Assembly (NCBI GenBank): GCA_036346395.1
Contig: CM070604.1
Span: forward strand, 7,053,904-7,117,903
Origin: Hsuehochloa calcarea
Taxonomy: Eukaryota; Streptophyta; Magnoliopsida; Poales; Poaceae
Reading direction: 5' to 3'
DNA: 64,000 nucleotides
The notes below the pieces were generated by a model, which searched no databases, was not told the DNA's origin, and worked only from the letters and a program-made list of their open reading frames with translations. A program made the position numbers and the translations under genes. Below, one piece after another: positions 34,900-45,609 of the stretch. The first letter of the stretch is position 1, and each line of letters starts with the position of its first letter.

Positions 34900-37800
34900 T
34901 ATTGATCACCTTCGATCCCGAGGACGCCAGGGGCTTGTACTTCTTCCGCCAACATCGCAGATTTTGAGGTCAAACTCGTCCTCGTGGACGGAAGAAGCTC
35001 TGCAGACCTGCTTTTCGCGGACGCTTTCAACAAGATGATGATCCATACGGATCGTCTCACTCCCAGGCATAACACTAATAGGCCTCGGGGGAGGTCCATG
35101 ACGGTCCTGGGCCAAATTGACATGGTCGTCATGTTCAGTGGCGACTTTGCATATCGGACTGAGGTCGTCACGTTCGACGTCGTCCAGATGCCCGACCAAT
35201 ACAACGTCATCCTCGGCCGAGCCACGCTAAATACCTTAGGCGCGATAGCACACCACAACTACCTGTGCATGAAGATCCCCGCGTCGAAGGGTATAATTAT
35301 GGTACATGGGGGCCAGGACCTAGCAAGGCAAACGGAGCTTGAAACAATCGCACCAGCCCGCCACGTCCACGCAGTCGAAGTTGACACAAATGCCAAGGCG
35401 GACACTACCTCGGCGAAATGGGCACCGAAGGCCAAACCAGAGGGGCAACTCCGAACAGTCCCTCTTAGAGAAGCCTCCCTAGAGAATACAGTGGTCCTCG
35501 GGGTATAGTTCCAAACGGAGGCACATGAAGCCATTCTCGAGGTACTCCGCTCAACGTGGATATCTTCGCATGGGACCCTGAGGACATCCCCGAGGTAGCC
35601 TGAGAGACCATCGAGCATCGTTTGGCCATGAAAAGTGACGCATCCCCCAAGAAGCAGAAATTGCGTCGCATGTCAGCAAAGCGGCTGGAAGCGGCCAAGA
35701 AAGAGATATGCAAGCTACTAAATGCGGGAGTCATTCGGGAAATCAAGCGCTTCGAATGGTTGCCAACCCCGTTCTGGTATAGAAGAACACTAGCTAATGT
35801 TGCGTGTACATCGACTTCACTGACCTTAACAAAGCATCCCTGAAGGATGATTTCCCTCTATCTCGTATTGACCAACTGGTGGACACCACTTTGGGTTGTG
35901 AGCTGATGAGATTCCTAGACGCCTACTCCGGATATCATCAGATATTTATGGCCAAGGTGGATGAACCAAAAAACCGCCTTCATCACCCCCATCGGCGCAT
36001 ATTGCTTCACTCGCATGCCCTTCGGCCTGAAAAATGAGGGGTCAACTTTCACCCGACTCATCACGAAGGTGCTAGCCGAAAAACTTGACCGCAACGTCGA
36101 GGCATACATCGATGACAGTGGTCAAAAGCAGGCTCGCAGGTTCCTACGCGACGGACCTACAGGAAACCTTCGTCAGCCTCCGAGCAAAGGGGGTTAAGCT
36201 TAACCGGAAAAAATGCGTCTTCGACATAAAGGCAGGCAAGCTCTTGGGATTTCTTGTGTTCGAAGGAGGTATCGGGGCTAACCCCGAGAAAATAAAAGTC
36301 ACCCAAGAAATGGAACCCCCTCGCAGCGCCCGAGAGTTACGAAGACTAACGGGACGTCTCGTAGCCCTCAGTCGATTCCTGTCCCACTCTGCGGAGCGGG
36401 CCCTGCCTTTTTTCATGACATTTTCGGGGAGTAGAGTTGGTCCGGTCGACGGAAGAATGCCAGAGGGCGTTCGAAGAGCTCAAGCAATACCTCACACATC
36501 TGCCAAGCCTAACTAGCCCGAAGCCCAATGCGGACCTGTTGTTGTACCTCGTCGTCGACTCGTCAGCATGAACGCGGTCCTCGTCTAAGAAAACAATGGA
36601 CAACGCCCTATGTATTACGTATCGGAGGCCCTCCAAGGGGCCAAGATTAGATACATAGAGTTGGAAAAGCTGGGATACGCCCTGCTCATGGCTTCACACA
36701 AGCTACGACACTACTTCCTAACACATGCCATCACAGTCCCAACGTCCTACTTCTCGCATTGATGCTACGAAAAAAGGACGCCTCGGGCTGAATAGGCAAG
36801 TGGGCAGCCGAGCTGGCACTCTTTGACCTCACCTTTGCGGCACACACAACCATCAAGTCACATGCACTCGCTGACTTCGTCACTGAACGGACCTCCCAAT
36901 TCTAGGAACAACCCCCCAAGCCATATCGAGGTTGACAATCTACACCGACGGATCTTGGCGCGCCGTGGGGGCCGGCACGTCGGCCATCTTGGTCGCCCCG
37001 GACGGGCGAAGCATGCCGCCCGCCTCGACTTCCCGACAACAAATAACGCCTTCGAATACAAAGGTTTGCTGCTAGGCCTTTGTAAGGCCAAGGCTCTGGG
37101 GCTAGAAGCATAGTCATCAAAAGCGACTCCTGCCTCATGGTAGACCACTTCGACAAATCATTCACGGCTAGAAAACCCTGAGATTGCTAGATACCTGGCC
37201 GCGGTCCGCGAAGCTCTTCCTCGACATCAGCATCCAGACCATCCCTAGGGGAAACATTGAGGCGGCGGACAAACCCGCAAAGCTGGCCATCTCGGCAAAA
37301 CGCCCCCCATCGAACATCTTCTATGAGATACTGTGTGCACCGTGGGTCATGCCCGAAGCACATGGGGCCAACCCCGTACTTCTCATCAACGAGGCTGACT
37401 GGCGAGACGATATGGCCAAATACCTAGTAAGCCAAGCGCCTGCGGCATCGTGCCTGGAACAACCGTACCATAAACGAAGTACTTTACAAAGGGGCGTCTG
37501 TGCTCCTCTGTTTTGATGCATGTCACGGACAAAGGGCCAGTCCCTACTGCGGGACAACCACGAGGGCCCCTGCGGCGCTCACCAGTCCCCAGGGGCCTCA
37601 CGACAAAGGACTTCTGCCAAGGCCTATACTGGCCAACAACACTGCGCAATGCACAAGACCTCGTCCAGCGCTGCCAAGGATGTCAGTGGGTCGGTCGGAG
37701 CACAAAAGCACCAGCGGTTCCGCTGCAGCCCATGCCCCTGGTCTGGCCCTTCGAGCGGTAGGGCCTTGGCATCATTGGCCCCTTCCCGGCGGCCAAGGGC

Positions 37801-38640
37801 AGCCTTCGATTTGCCTTTGTTGCCATTGAGTACTTCTCAAGATGGATAGAGGCGGAACCCATATAAAAAATCACCGCCGCAGCAACCCAGTGGTTCATGT
37901 GGAAAAACATCATTTGCAGATACGGGATACCAAGCAACATCGTCACCGACAACGACACCCAGTTCGACTCTGCATGCTTCGAAGCATTCTGCGAAAGACT
38001 AGGAACGAACATATGCTTCGTGTCTGTAGGGCATCCCGAGTCCAACGGGACAGTCGAGCGAGCCAACAGTTGCCTGCTGGAGGGACTGACGAAACAATGC
38101 GTCGGCGTGCCAAAGGGCCTTTAGCGCGAAGAACTCCTTAAAGCTTTGTGGGCACTTCGCACCTCACCCAGTCGGGTCACCAGTTTCTCAGCGTTCAGGC
38201 TCCTCTTCGGCGACGAAGCAGATGACCCTAGGAGCTCACGACGAAGTCCCTCCGCACTAGAGCATAGGGAGAGCCCGCGGAGCTGGAGGTCTCCCTGAAC
38301 CTCCTCGAAGAAAACCGCGTACAAGCCATCGCAACCATGGTATGTCGCAGGCGTTGCAGTGACATACAACAAGATGTCACCAAGATGGTCAGGGCCCGCC
38401 CGCTAGTGCCAGGCGATATGGTCCTCAAGCGCATCGTGAACCCCGTAGCCGCAAGCAAGCTGGGGTCCAAATGGGAGGGGTCGTACATAATCACCCACGC
38501 AACAAGGGCGGGCTCCTACTACATCGAAACACTGGAGGGACAACAATTGGGCACACATGTAACACCAAAAGCCTATGTAAATTCTATCCTTAAGGTCACC
38601 CATATAAAAACACGGCTACGCTTGGACAATCGCCGCTTGC
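34900..38640 (+). pseudogene. Pol of gypsy J (PR-RT-RH-IN), broken
   Basis: Protease region 34970-35260 with LVDGRSSADLLFADAF (the family pattern has Gly where Arg stands after DG). RT from 35640: ICKLLNAGVIREI, YIDFTDLNKASLKDDFPL, CFTRMPFGLKNEGSTFTRL and YIDD (about 36105), followed by a 1-base frameshift. RNase H is seen at about 36800-37110 with IYTDGSW and a TNNAFEYKGLLLGL block. Integrase at 37500-38330 has the zinc-binding region (RCQGCQW), DYFSRWIE-type, IVTDNDTQF and PESNGTVERAN, so D, D and E positions are kept. The C-terminal GPY/F-like domain (38390-38600) includes GSYYIETLEGQQL. Order PR-RT-RH-IN marks Ty3/gypsy. Multiple frameshifts and stops. Confidence 0.9.
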
Positions 38641-38747
38641 GCTTTAGCAACGGAGGCATGTACAAAAGCACGTGTACGCCGGCACATTGCCCCCAATCAA
38701 TGAAACTGACACCCCGGCGCACACTAACTCACTCCAGCGAGTGTGAA

Positions 38748-39018
38748 GTGTATAAACAAAGACACCGTGCATAGCTTACGGCTCTGATGCACACCGATGC
38801 CCCTCGCAAGCAAGAGTGTATAAACAAAGACACCGTGCATGGCTCACGGCCCCGGTAAATACCGATGCCCCCCACAGGCACGAGTGTATAAACAAAGATA
38901 CCGCGCATGGCTTATGACCTCGGTGCACACCGATGCCCCCGTGGGCATGAGAGTACAAACAAAGACACTGCGTAGGACTCAAGCCCCAGCGCACACCGTA
39001 CCTGGCCCCAAGCGCCAG
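38748..39018. repeat. 68-bp tandem repeats after pol of gypsy J
   Basis: Four units starting gtgtataaacaaagaca at 38748, 38816, 38884 and (diverged) about 38951; period 68, 68, 67. They lie between the integrase end and the aORF 3' end, a non-coding zone where plant Tat elements commonly carry tandem repeats. Confidence 0.9.
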
Positions 39019-39263
39019 GGTCCACAGGGGGGACGGGGGAGTCAGGGATCCGAACACGTACACATGCATAGTAGGTTTTATTCATCAGTGCGAATTACAA
39101 ATACATAAGGTACATACAATGGAAGCGTGCTCGAAAAAAATATTACAATCAACCACAACATACAAGCCATACATGAATACAACACACGCAACCAGCGACT
39201 ACGACGCCTCCACGTACAGCACGTCTGGACAGAGCAGCCACTCGCAATTTTTCATCGAATGGC

Positions 39264-42200
39264 CTAGTCTCCATAAACTTCAGGAAGCCCCCCTTTACCT
39301 ACTACATACCGCCTCGAACGGTGCCTCGCAGAAGGGCGTCGGACTTGGAGCTGCAGACTCGGCGCATGAGACCGAGGGACCTCCTTTGGATGTTGTGCAG
39401 TCTCGCTGATCCCAGAAGTAGGCGATCTCGTCCCGGGCGGCGGTGGCCTTGCGCTGGCAGAATAGCCTGAACTCCTCCATGGTACCTTCTGGGTTCGCCA
39501 AGCGCCAGCGCTGCCACTTTGTGCCATGGTACACCACGCCCTGATGGCACAGCTGCAACGGCCAGACGGAGCAGAGGCAGCGCTCCTTATCTAGCTCGCT
39601 CCGGGGGGCAGTTATCTTTGTCGTGCGAACCTCGCGCAGATGGAGTTCTTGTCCAGCAGTTCAGCGAAGCAGCGGCAGGTCGTCCTACACAAACCACGAG
39701 CTTGGAACGTGTAACCGCAAAAGAACAACGCAACACAAATTCGCAAACAACCAGCCTTTCCAAAAGACATTTTCATTCAAAAATGGAGGTCATTACAAAA
39801 AGAGACGAACCCCCCACGCTAGCCCCCGTCGGCACAGACACCCCGAAGGGGGTAGGGGAAAAACAAGCTAAATTGCTAAAACCTAAGTACAAGAATCTAA
39901 AAGACTCAGGACGCTCAGAGCAAGCAGTGGGTCACACCTTCTCGCCAATGATGCCCCCCTCCCCCGCTCGCCAGCCTCATGGTCATCCGTCGGAGCCTTG
40001 CCCTTCCTCTTCTGGGCCTGCACCGCCTGGAGGAAGTCCATCGCGGCATCGTTGTTGCACGGCCCCCAGAAGTCCTTGACGAAGACGTTGCTCGCCTTCC
40101 TCGTTTGGCGATGGCCTGCCGCAACCTCTTCCGCGGTCGCCACTGCCACGGAGCGGGTAGCGAGGGCGTCCACGTGTCCACTCCTAGCTTTGTCCAAGGA
40201 GGCGAAGGCCGTCGTCCAGGCCACCTTCGCACAATGATCCCTGTACGCCCAGGATGCCGGTAGATTCACCCCCCCTGCAGCGGAGGCGCCCGAGGGTGAT
40301 GTACATCCCCCACAGTATGCTGCCTCGGGGGAGGCAGGGCGTCGAGGTCCGCCACCATGCCATCGAGGGCCTTCATAGCCTCCCAGACCGCGAGCGCCAC
40401 AAACACCTCGGAGCGTCCGCACCTCCTCCTGAAGGTTGGATCGCTCTCCCCTCAAGCTCCGCCACCCTAGCCCTCTAGGGCCTTCTCCTTGTCAGCGAGG
40501 GCATCACGCTCGGTGCTCGACGCCTCGCTTCGCATGTGCTCTGAGTTAATCTACTTTTGGATCTCGTTGAAGCCGCACGAGATGTCACTCTAGCGCGCGT
40601 CAACATAAGGGTCTACACGACACGAGGTGTCGCAAAGCAAAAAAAATATAATAAAATAAAGGGAGAATACCTTCGCGGCGTTCGCCTCCATGGACCGGAA
40701 CATTCCCTTTAGGGACATGTTCTGGAAAAGGACACCCACATAGGACGGGGTGGCGATGTAGGCGGCCTCCTTACAGACGCCCGCAGCACCAGTGCTGACT
40801 TTGAAGTAACGGGGCAAAGTGGGTCCATGTCCGCAGTAGCCGCGGGGGCCGGAGCGACGACCTGTGAGGGAGCAGCCCTGGAGCTACCCGAGGCAGAGCC
40901 ACCCTCATCGGCCTTGTCCTCCCCGTCACTCACAATTGCGAGACATGTCTGGGTTAGAGCTGCATACATACCCTAATTTGTTGAAAAGAGAAGAGAATGC
41001 GGAACAGATCGATTGCATCCTGCGGGGTAGGAGGGACGACTCAGGTGTCTGTGAAGCCCCTGCCGTAAACGTGCGACGGGGTGATGTTGCCCGAAGAGAC
41101 TTCGAGGGGCAAGCCCGCTATCCCAAACGAGCTTGCCACCCCACTGCCTCTGTCGCAACATGCCCAATCGCCCTTTGCGCTGTGTCCTTCGCAGGGGACA
41201 AGCCGCGATCTCCCGAGGAGGGGATGCTAGATCTAGCACACTACACCCACACGGGGGTCCCCTGCGTCACCCTCTTGGTCGGCCGCTCAGCAGCATCCAG
41301 CCTCGCACAGGAGGGGCCTCCTGTGCCTCCAGACCCAACAACGTGTAAGGGCATCGCAGCGATCGGCCCAACGTCATCGCAGTCCTCGAGCATGCGACTC
41401 GTTTCCTTCTCCCTTCATCCGGTTCGGCGCTCCGCAAGACGGACCGCTAGGTCCATGTGCGCACGGTTCAGGCGAGGCTCCCACACTACCAGCCCGCGCT
41501 TTGAGTGCTCCCCACCTGTGTAGGGGCCCAAAAGCTGATCCGCGGCACGCGCGGCCTTAGCGATGGGCGCAACTGCCATGGTACAAACATACTTCATCTT
41601 TAAAAATCAACAAAGAAGAAAACAGATCTTGCGAAGGGCAACGAACCAAACCTTCGCAATCAGCCACGGTGAGGGCGGGAAGCTTGGAATCCGGAGCCTC
41701 GAGCTTCATGCTTCACCCCTACACCAAGGGCTAGACTATGAAGGCACATAATCCTCCAAGAGGTCCTGCGTAGAGCCTCCTCGTCGCGCTCAGCAGCAGG
41801 TGAAGGAGGGCCTCCACCCGCGAGATGAGTGTGATCTCCGGGGTGGCGGTAAGCTGTATCAACTGCCCGCTGGATTGGAGGTCATTGCCCACCGGAGAGG
41901 AGTGGTAGAACCACCACCGGGTCCAGTCCATGTCCCAACGGTTTTGAGCGGTCGAGGCGGGCACGCACATTTGATAGCGCGCCTTCGGCTGGAAATTCAT
42001 GTTGCCGAAGTTAACCGTCTTGCCCGTGCTTTTCTTTTTCTTTGGCTGGCAGCGAGCATTGTGAAGGTAGGCGAACAAGCACCCCTCGCCGCTCATCCCT
42101 ACGGAGCGGAGGATCCACTTGAACACCCCTAACTTCACGAGGGAGTTGGGCGTTAGCTGCGCCAACTCCACCTCGTAAGGTCGAAGGACTCGGGACACCA

Positions 42201-42396
42201 GCTCCACACACGGGAATCAAAGCCCATTGTCGAGGAAAGCGACGAAGACCACCGCCTCGTTCGATCGAGGCGCAGCACCGTATCTGATCCAAGAGCCCGC
42301 ACCTTCGTGAGGCTCTCCAGTTTCCCCTCGTCCACGAGGGCTCAGCGAACCTGCTCCATCACGGATGACTTCCCGAGACCACGGGCCCCCCACCAT
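39264..42396 (-). pseudogene. Antisense ORF (aORF) of gypsy J, 'gypsy type transposon' family
   Basis: Minus strand, opposite to gag-pol, between pol and the 3' LTR. The frame can start at ATG 42396 (MVGGPWSREV) and runs to 41731 with a single TGA near 42217. It includes VVFVAFLDNGL, YEVELAQLTPNSLVKLGVF and MDWTRWWFYHSSPVGNDL, which fit the N-terminal domain of the 'putative gypsy type transposon' protein family (Transposase_28-like). Later pieces in other frames: 40969-40709 (acidic, Ala/Ser-rich), 40455-39883 (coiled-coil, FVKDFWGPCNNDAAMDFLQ) and 39558-39295 (MEEFRLFCQRKATAARDEI). Comparable Tat elements such as maize Grande also carry antisense ORFs. Role unknown; here broken. Confidence 0.7.
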
Positions 42397-42539
42397 CCTT
42401 GGCGCGCTTACCCGAAGCCCCAAAAAATAACTTACATGCGCACTCTTAAGACAACTTCGCAAATCCTGAAACAAAGTTGGGGAAAAAGGAACTAGAGTTT
42501 GCAAGCACGGGGTAGGGGCAAGCACGGTAGGGGTTACCC

Positions 42540-42549
42540 CTATTTATAC
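42540..42549 (-). promoter_or_regulatory. TATA box of internal antisense promoter (aORF-J)
   Basis: GTATAAATAG on the minus strand. A start about 30 bp downstream would lie near 42510, leaving a leader of about 110 bases before ATG 42396. There is no LTR here, so this would be an element-internal promoter. Confidence 0.5.
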
Positions 42550-42782
42550 ACGTACCAGGACCACAACCAAACAAAGCGGCGAAGCCAAAGAGCCGAGAGC
42601 GCACGGCATCCCCGAAGAACGACATTATGGTGAACAACAACCAAAGCGGCATCCGCAGCTTGAAGAGGCACCATCAAACGCCAACCAACGATATTATGGC
42701 GCACGACAACCAACGGTGGCCTGCACGAGTCAGATAGAGTGCCATCAATGCTAGTCGATAGCATCATGCCGCGTGGAACCCA

Positions 42783-43044
42783 ACGCGCCATCGCATCCGT
42801 GGGGGCGGCCAGTGCTTCGCGGGAGGACCCGCACACAGCATGCTTCACCAGGCCGAAGGGGGCGATGTACCTGGAACAGGCCCCACGACCCGGCGGAGAT
42901 CGTGGGTGGTTCCACGCGCCATCACATCCGTGGGGGCGGCCAGTGCTTCGCGGGAGGACTCGCACACAACATGCTTCACCAGGCCGAAGGGGACGATGTA
43001 CCTGGAACAGGCCCCACGACCCGGTGGAGATCGTGGGGCCTTCC
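42783..43044. repeat. 131-bp tandem duplication at the start of 3' LTR J
   Basis: The unit starting acgcgccatc occurs at 42783 and 42914 (period 131), nearly identical, including a gtacctggaacagg segment. Only the last part has a counterpart in the 5' LTR, so either the 5' LTR lost this zone or the duplication arose in the 3' LTR or just upstream of it. Confidence 0.9.
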
Positions 43045-43642
43045 TGTAAGGCCCCACGGCCAGAAGCACGGACCGAGCCCTCGAAGGGCGCCATAAAGGC
43101 CTTTGGGAGGGCCCGGAGCCCCCTAAAGGGCCAACAGGCCGAAGGCACGATGGGGGGTTGAGGATTCCAGGCATACGAAGGTAGTGCAGAGGCATCCGAA
43201 GGGTTGCTGAGGCACCTCGACCTTTGGGAGTTACAAGCCCCCCAAGGGTCACCTCGGGGGCGTCGAAGGATGTCCGGGGCCTCCTGGCCCGGAAACACCC
43301 CGCACGTGATGAAGAGCGGAGAGCACTGGTAGACCAAGCATACTAACCGGGTAAACCAAGGCCAGTAAGGTCCACCATGAGCCGAAAGCTACACAGGGGA
43401 GGAAAAGCCTTTGCAACCCCTACGAACATAGGACCTCTTTAGGGGTAGAACTGTAATCTCATGTACCCTGTCGGAAGGCTATAAGTAGCCACCTCCCCTA
43501 TGTAATAACTAGACCTTTTTTTAGAACAATTAATATACATATACTTCTCCTGATAATCGGTTCCTTCTTCGAGGATCCCTTGGTCCCTCGTGTAGACATC
43601 AGTGGCCCTCCTTTCTACTGTCCAGCCTTTCTTGCTACGACA
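42980..43642 (+). mobile_element. 3' LTR of gypsy J
   Basis: Aligns with the 5' LTR from about 42985 (ccccacgacc...gggccttcc) to the end gctacgaca at 43642, with a TATA-like ctataagtag near 43480. The duplication CATTG follows at 43643-43647. The exact left edge is blurred by the 131-bp duplication. Confidence 0.8.
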
Positions 43643-44096
43643 CATTGTGTCACCAGTTTAAATTTAGCTTATAGCCATTCGGAGCAATTATAACTTACCA
43701 TTGTGTCGTGTGTTTTTTACACGAGTGTAACTTGCAGTGAATAATCTGATTTCTGGTTGTAAACTGTTACCAATGTAAAATTTGTAATGTGCTAATGCTC
43801 AATTAGGCTTCCAGGCATAACAAAGATTCGAGAAGTTGGTTTTTTTTTAATTTTTTATTCCCCACCACACATTTGTCAAATTTGCTGTCACAGCCATATA
43901 AACGATTGTGGTTTGCCGATCGGCTGGCTGATAGAAATGCCGGCACGTCCACATTAGTACTGATGGCCATGTGAGTTGACTGCAACCAAGCAGAGGTTTG
44001 ATTCTTGCTGGGAGGACAGTATTGCGTGGGTCTGCATCTGCATCTTTTTTTCGTTGGCATATTTCTGCATATGGATAGGATGCACCAATAAAGGTG
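43643..44096. repeat. Segmental duplication, copy 2, continued after gypsy J
   Basis: Aligns with 436-923 of copy 1, including a long T-run, gccgatcggctggctgatag and the caccaataaaggtg end. The 123- and 85-residue minus-strand ORFs here are not preserved in copy 1 and are not called as genes. Confidence 0.85.
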
Positions 44097-44249
44097 TTAC
44101 TGCAACTCATTTGATCCACTAGTCTGCAGTTCTCTTCACTGCAGTGTGCAAGACACAGGTGCAGCAGAGTACTGTCTGCTTCCCATGCCCTCACATCATG
44201 ATGCGTTGGGCTTCTCACGCCTGCATTTGGTGAAGCGAGTTATGAGTTA

Positions 44250-44536
44250 GGTTACGTACAATAGTATAAATAATTACTATTTATAGTATATTTTATGTTA
44301 TTTATATACAACATTAAAGATAGCTTTTACTTTAATGCTTTTACAATATGTTATTTTTTTTATATGTCTCTATTGATAACTCTTTCATGTATAATGTGTT
44401 TTATTTCTCGTGTTACAGTCAATTACTGAATGAGAGACGATCTAATTCTCTATGTTTCCTTTCTCTCATCCATGTCATCTAATATTCTACGTGGTAAATT
44501 TTACAGACAGCTGATGTTAGACTATTGTATATGCCC
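44250..44536. mobile_element. Tourist-like MITE with TTA duplication
   Basis: Left end GGTTACGTACAATAG, right end CTATTGTATATGCCC, imperfect inverted repeats, with TTA at 44247-44249 and 44537-44539. 287 bp, AT-rich, non-coding. A 3-bp TTA/TAA duplication fits the PIF/Harbinger group. Confidence 0.78.
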
Positions 44537-44744
44537 TTAAGATTTACTTCCAATGACAAACTGGTCGGGCCTCAAAAGAAATCAGTTAGTTATGCCTAGA
44601 TCACTTTTATGGTACATACCAATTAATATGGACCGTTCATTTTGCGCAATCCAACGGATCATATTAATTAAGATTTGGCTATACTACTCCACCAAGTACA
44701 AGTACAATTTTAATAAGTGTGAAATTGTAATTTGTAACTACTTA
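44537..44744. other. Short spacer between two related MITEs
   Basis: AT-rich, nothing coding recognised. Confidence 0.4.
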
Positions 44745-45008
44745 GGGTATGTACAATGGTACAGACAACTGTTGTCTATAGTAATTCTTTATATCACCTT
44801 AAACAACACTAAAGGTAGCTCATACAAGTTGGCTACAGGATTACAGGTAACATACAACCTTTTAATGTTTTTCTTGATTCTAGTGATACAGTCGGCTATA
44901 TGATTGTAGACAATATATTTCTCTCTTTTCATTATCTTTTATCAACGTTAGCTTAAATCTTACATAGCAGATGTAATAGACAGCTGATATACGCTCATTA
45001 TACATGAC
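44745..45008. mobile_element. Second, related MITE
   Basis: Left end GGGTATGTACAATGG after TTA (44742-44744); right end ctcattatacatgac before TTT(A). The termini resemble those of the MITE at 44250, and both carry a cagacagctgat-like word near the right end, so they are likely members of one family. One base of the right duplication differs. Confidence 0.65.
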
Positions 45009-45609
45009 TTTATAGCGGTGGGAATGGTCCAACGATTATTCTGGACCTTTGAGATTTGAGGGTCGACTCTCTTTGCTTCATTACTCCTTTGTACTTGGTA
45101 ATACGTGTATTACGAATTAGGAATATTAGGTAATGGTTGTAGCATAGGACACCAAGTGCTATACATGCACAATGAGCTAAACCAATAAACGGTTCACTCG
45201 CCTATTAAACAAATGATGCATATTAAACAAAACGAAAATACTGTCAGGATTCAGGATGCATATTAAACAAACGAAACCAGGTGCGCCTGTGATGAAAAAG
45301 AGAACATGGATTGTTGCTCTCTTCTTTCTGACATTTTAAGCCATGAGCATGGCAACAAACCAAACAACATACTAGTTACTATTGTTTTAAGTTTTCAACT
45401 ACCGTGTTATGTTCCGTATCATTCTTCATCGAAAGAAAAGAACTAGGATCAGTACTAAACATATTTGGCACCAAATCTGTGTAGGTTCATACATCACTAC
45501 ATGCACTGTCAGGAGCACTGACAAATATATCTACAAAACCTTTTTCTTTACTATCTTGACAAGCTTGTCCTTTGCATCCAAAATAAATATTAGCTGTTAA
45601 TAATAAATC
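45009..45609. other. AT-rich stretch, no gene seen
   Basis: Contains gatgcatattaaacaaa twice (about 45213 and 45257). No gene recognised. It ends with aaatc (45605-45609), the presumed left target duplication of the solo LTR. Confidence 0.4.

Noticed and set aside
42739..43337. Long overlapping ORFs on both strands near 43000
   Set aside because: They fall in the GC-rich 3' LTR of gypsy J and its 131-bp duplication. Stop-free frames in several phases reflect composition, not coding.
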